From Nitrococcus mobilis (GTDB lineage: Bacteria; Pseudomonadota; Gammaproteobacteria; Nitrococcales; Nitrococcaceae), in the NCBI GenBank assembly GCA_024102725.1, contig JAGFJL010000060.1, positions 1-32,753 on the forward strand: DNA of 32,753 nucleotides, read 5' to 3'. The notes under the pieces were generated by a model. The model had not been told where the DNA came from and did not search any database. It saw only the letters and a list, made by a program, of their open reading frames with translations. Positions 30,789 to 32,753 of the stretch are shown here, one piece after another (position 1 is the first letter of the stretch; every line of letters starts with the position of its first letter). The translations under genes and the position numbers were made by a program.

Positions 30789-32753
30789 GGAATGGTTCAG
30801 CGCGGCCGAGCTGGTCGGGTTGGCGGGGTTGCCTGGGACCATCCGTGGCGTCACCAAGAAAGCCAAACGAGAGGACTGGCAACGACGCGGCCGTCAGGCC
30901 CGTGGTGGCGGCTACGAATACCATTTCGACACCCTGCCGGCCAAGGCGCAGCAAGCCATCCGCGACCGCCGCGCGGTCGAGGCGGTCAACGACATGACCG
31001 CGCGGGAAGAGGCGGAGGACGAGGCGCGGCGGCTGGCGGAGCTGCGCCAGGCCGCCGACGAGCTCGGCGATGAGGCCGAGCGGGAGGAAGCCGAGCGCCG
31101 GCGGGTGAAGGAGGACGGGCTGCGCCGGTTCATACGGCTGCCGAGCAACCATCCCAAGCGGCGCCGGGCGAAGGCGCGCGAGTGGCTGCTGATCGCCTTC
31201 TACAACCATCACCGCGAGCACGGCGGCGACGAGCGCGCCGCGCGGCACTCCTTCTGCGAGCGGGTCAACACCGGAGCGCTCAAGATGCCGGCGCGGGTGG
31301 TCGAGCAGCTGCCGCGCTATCACGGTCAGCGCTCGCTCAGCGAGTCGACCCTGCGGCGCTGGAACTACGATTTTCTCGCCGGCGGCCTCTGGGCGCTCAC
31401 CGACGGCTACGGCCACCGGCGCGGCGACAACAAGGTCGAGCGCAGCCCGGAGCTCAAATGCGTGGTGATCGGCAGCCTGCTCAAGGTCCCGCACATCACC
31501 GGGCGCAAGTTGAAGGCCTACATACAAGCGCGCTATCCGGAGCTCGATCTGATGAGCGAGCGCGGCCTGCAGCGCTATATCCAGGCGTTCAAGCGCGACA
31601 ACGCCCAGCTTTGGACCTATCTGACCCACCCCGACAAGTGGAAGAACATCTATCTCGCCGCGCACGGCTCGCAGTCCGAGCCGGTCGTGCGGTTGAACCA
31701 GCTCTGGGAGCTCGACTCCACGCCCGCCGACTGGATGCTCGCCGACGGGCGGCACAGCGTGATCGGCGTGGTCGATCTCTACAGCCGGCGGCTGCGCTAC
31801 CGGGTCGCCAAGACCTCCACGGCGGCCGGAGTCTGCGCGCTGATGCGCGCGGCCATGCTCGATTGGGGCGTGCCCGAGGCGGTGCGCACCGACAACGGCC
31901 AGGACTACATCTCCGAGCAGCTCGAGGAGGTCCTGCACGGGCTCGATATCGGCCACGAGCTGTGCATCCCGTTCGCCTCCGAGCAGAAGGCGACCATCGA
32001 GCGGGCCATGCGCACCATGAGCCACGGGATTTTGGACCTGCTGCCGGGTTTCATCGGCCACTCGGTGGCCGAGCGCAAGGTGATCGAGGCGCGCAAGAGC
32101 TTCGCCCGCCGGGTGATGGACAAGGATGCGGTGATCGAGGTGAGTCTGACCGCCGCCGAGCTGCAGGAGAAGCTCGATGCGTGGTGCACGCACGTCTATG
32201 CGCACGATGCCCATTCCGGCGAGGGCATGGACGGGCGCACGCCCTTCGAGCGCGCCACCGCCTGGACGGGCGCGGTGCGGCGGATCGAGGACGAGCGGGC
32301 GCTGGACGCGCTGCTCGCTCCGCTCGCCGGCACCCGCAGCGTCGGCAAGAAAGGCGTGCGCCTCGATCGCCATTGGTATATCGCCCCGGAGCTCACCGAG
32401 CATGTCGGCGAGGTGGTCCGGCTCAAGCGCGACGAGGCCGATCTCGGCCGGCTCTATGTCTACGACGCCGATGGCGCGTTTATCTGCATCGCCCAGGCGC
32501 CCGAGATCACCGGCATCTCACGCGCCGAGGCGGCCGCCGCGGCCAAGCATCACCAGCGCGAGTTCATCCGCCGCCAGAGCGCGGAGCTCACCGAATACAA
32601 GAAGGCGGTCAAGGAGAACATCGCCGATACGGTGCTCCAGTACCGCATCAAGCAATCCGAGCAGGTCACGGCGCTGCCGCACAAAGCCGACCCCTACACC
32701 ACGGCCGGGCTGGAAGCCGCCGGGCAGGCTGCGCGGGCGGGCGATGCGCCCAA
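30781..32753 (+). CDS. MuA-family transposase, 3' end cut by window edge
   Basis: 657 codons to the window end with no stop. An N-terminal winged helix (WFSAAELVGLAG, KAKREDWQRRG, FDTLPAKAQQAI) binds enhancer DNA, and an Arg/Glu-rich helix follows. The end-binding part leads to a DDE core: D312 in WELDSTPADW, D371 in VRTDNGQDY and E407 in ATIERAMRT. A beta-barrel-like domain follows (VRLDRHWYIAPELTEHVGE, RLYVYDADGAFICIA). It joins the prophage ends to target DNA for integration and replicative transposition. MuB would be expected just outside the window. Confidence 0.95.
   Translation, partial: MRKEWFSAAELVGLAGLPGTIRGVTKKAKREDWQRRGRQARGGGYEYHFDTLPAKAQQAIRDRRAVEAVNDMTAREEAEDEARRLAELRQAADELGDEAEREEAERRRVKEDGLRRFIRLPSNHPKRRRAKAREWLLIAFYNHHREHGGDERAARHSFCERVNTGALKMPARVVEQLPRYHGQRSLSESTLRRWNYDFLAGGLWALTDGYGHRRGDNKVERSPELKCVVIGSLLKVPHITGRKLKAYIQARYPELDLMSERGLQRYIQAFKRDNAQLWTYLTHPDKWKNIYLAAHGSQSEPVVRLNQLWELDSTPADWMLADGRHSVIGVVDLYSRRLRYRVAKTSTAAGVCALMRAAMLDWGVPEAVRTDNGQDYISEQLEEVLHGLDIGHELCIPFASEQKATIERAMRTMSHGILDLLPGFIGHSVAERKVIEARKSFARRVMDKDAVIEVSLTAAELQEKLDAWCTHVYAHDAHSGEGMDGRTPFERATAWTGAVRRIEDERALDALLAPLAGTRSVGKKGVRLDRHWYIAPELTEHVGEVVRLKRDEADLGRLYVYDADGAFICIAQAPEITGISRAEAAAAAKHHQREFIRRQSAELTEYKKAVKENIADTVLQYRIKQSEQVTALPHKADPYTTAGLEAAGQAARAGDAP

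Larger units (their letters stand above)
28070..32753 (+). mobile_element. Mu-like transposable prophage, left end to transposase (right part outside)
   Basis: The order left end, leftward repressor, divergent operator, rightward Ner, small early genes and MuA transposase is that of Mu. The probable terminus begins TGTAGTGGGCGACAG at 28070, with a second end-type repeat 35 nt inside. A 5' TGT and nearby repeats are usual for Mu/Tn7-type ends. The exact base and the target duplication cannot be set without the right end. Confidence 0.75.

Noticed and set aside
30556..32403. 615-codon open frame on the minus strand
   Set aside because: It is antisense to the clear MuA transposase, which carries the DDE motifs; long antisense frames are expected at this GC content and codon bias.
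1..32753. tRNA genes, rRNA genes or ICE attachment sites
   Set aside because: I recognised none by eye; an attachment site could be present but cannot be supported without the element ends.

Overview
The window looks like the backbone of a conjugative element (ICE or plasmid) from a high-GC gammaproteobacterium, interrupted at its right end by a Mu-like transposable prophage. Host assignment is inference from base composition and gene content only. A haloalkaliphilic or Chromatiales-type host would fit, but no rRNA or housekeeping gene is present to fix it. The gene order resembles my recollection of the SXT/R391 and IncA/C backbone: ssb, an annealing protein, an exonuclease, a CobS-like ATPase, DUF3150, a CobT-like VWA protein, then traF, traH, traG and a small membrane protein in the position of the entry-exclusion gene.

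Left part (1-3507): leftward genes for an SF1A (UvrD-type) helicase, cut by the window edge, and an ICE-family protein resembling AcaB/TIGR03761. They are followed by about 1.4 kb without convincing genes but with a cluster of hairpins. Recombination/maintenance module (3508-14977): a small gene, ssb, a candidate Rad52-like annealing protein, a ribonucleotide-reductase-like gene with an in-frame TGA, a Cas4/AddB-type nuclease, a CobS-like AAA+ ATPase, a WGR-like protein, a DUF3150 protein, a CobT-like protein with HExxH and VWA motifs, and a Toprim primase. Regulatory pair (15240-16846): a protein built of two FlhD-like halves, followed by an FlhC-like zinc protein. This is the likely counterpart of the SetDC/AcaDC master activators. 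Conjugation (16909-23703): TraF, a second thioredoxin-like protein, TraH, TraG and a convergent two-helix membrane protein. Right part (24122-28074): a membrane-anchored acidic protein, a coiled-coil protein, an orphan XRE antitoxin with a toxin remnant, a ParM/StbA-StbB partition pair, and a Mu Gp27-like gene. From about 28070 onward lies a Mu-like prophage: end repeats, repressor, divergent operator, Ner, small early genes, a stand-alone Mu-type DNA-binding protein, and the MuA transposase, which is cut by the window end.

The least expected signal is in the non-coding DNA. At least nine genes of the element carry a 5' leader with the same C-run/G-run/C-run/G-run layout, which forms two tandem hairpins or one alternative central hairpin. 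At four of these genes, each at the head of a probable transcription unit, the double hairpin is preceded by a larger element: a CCTTTCC/GGAAAGG stem, then a hairpin with the near-invariant loop TAGCTGG whose stem pairs covary between copies. This looks like an RNA-level or attenuator-type control shared by the whole module. I could not check whether it has been described before.
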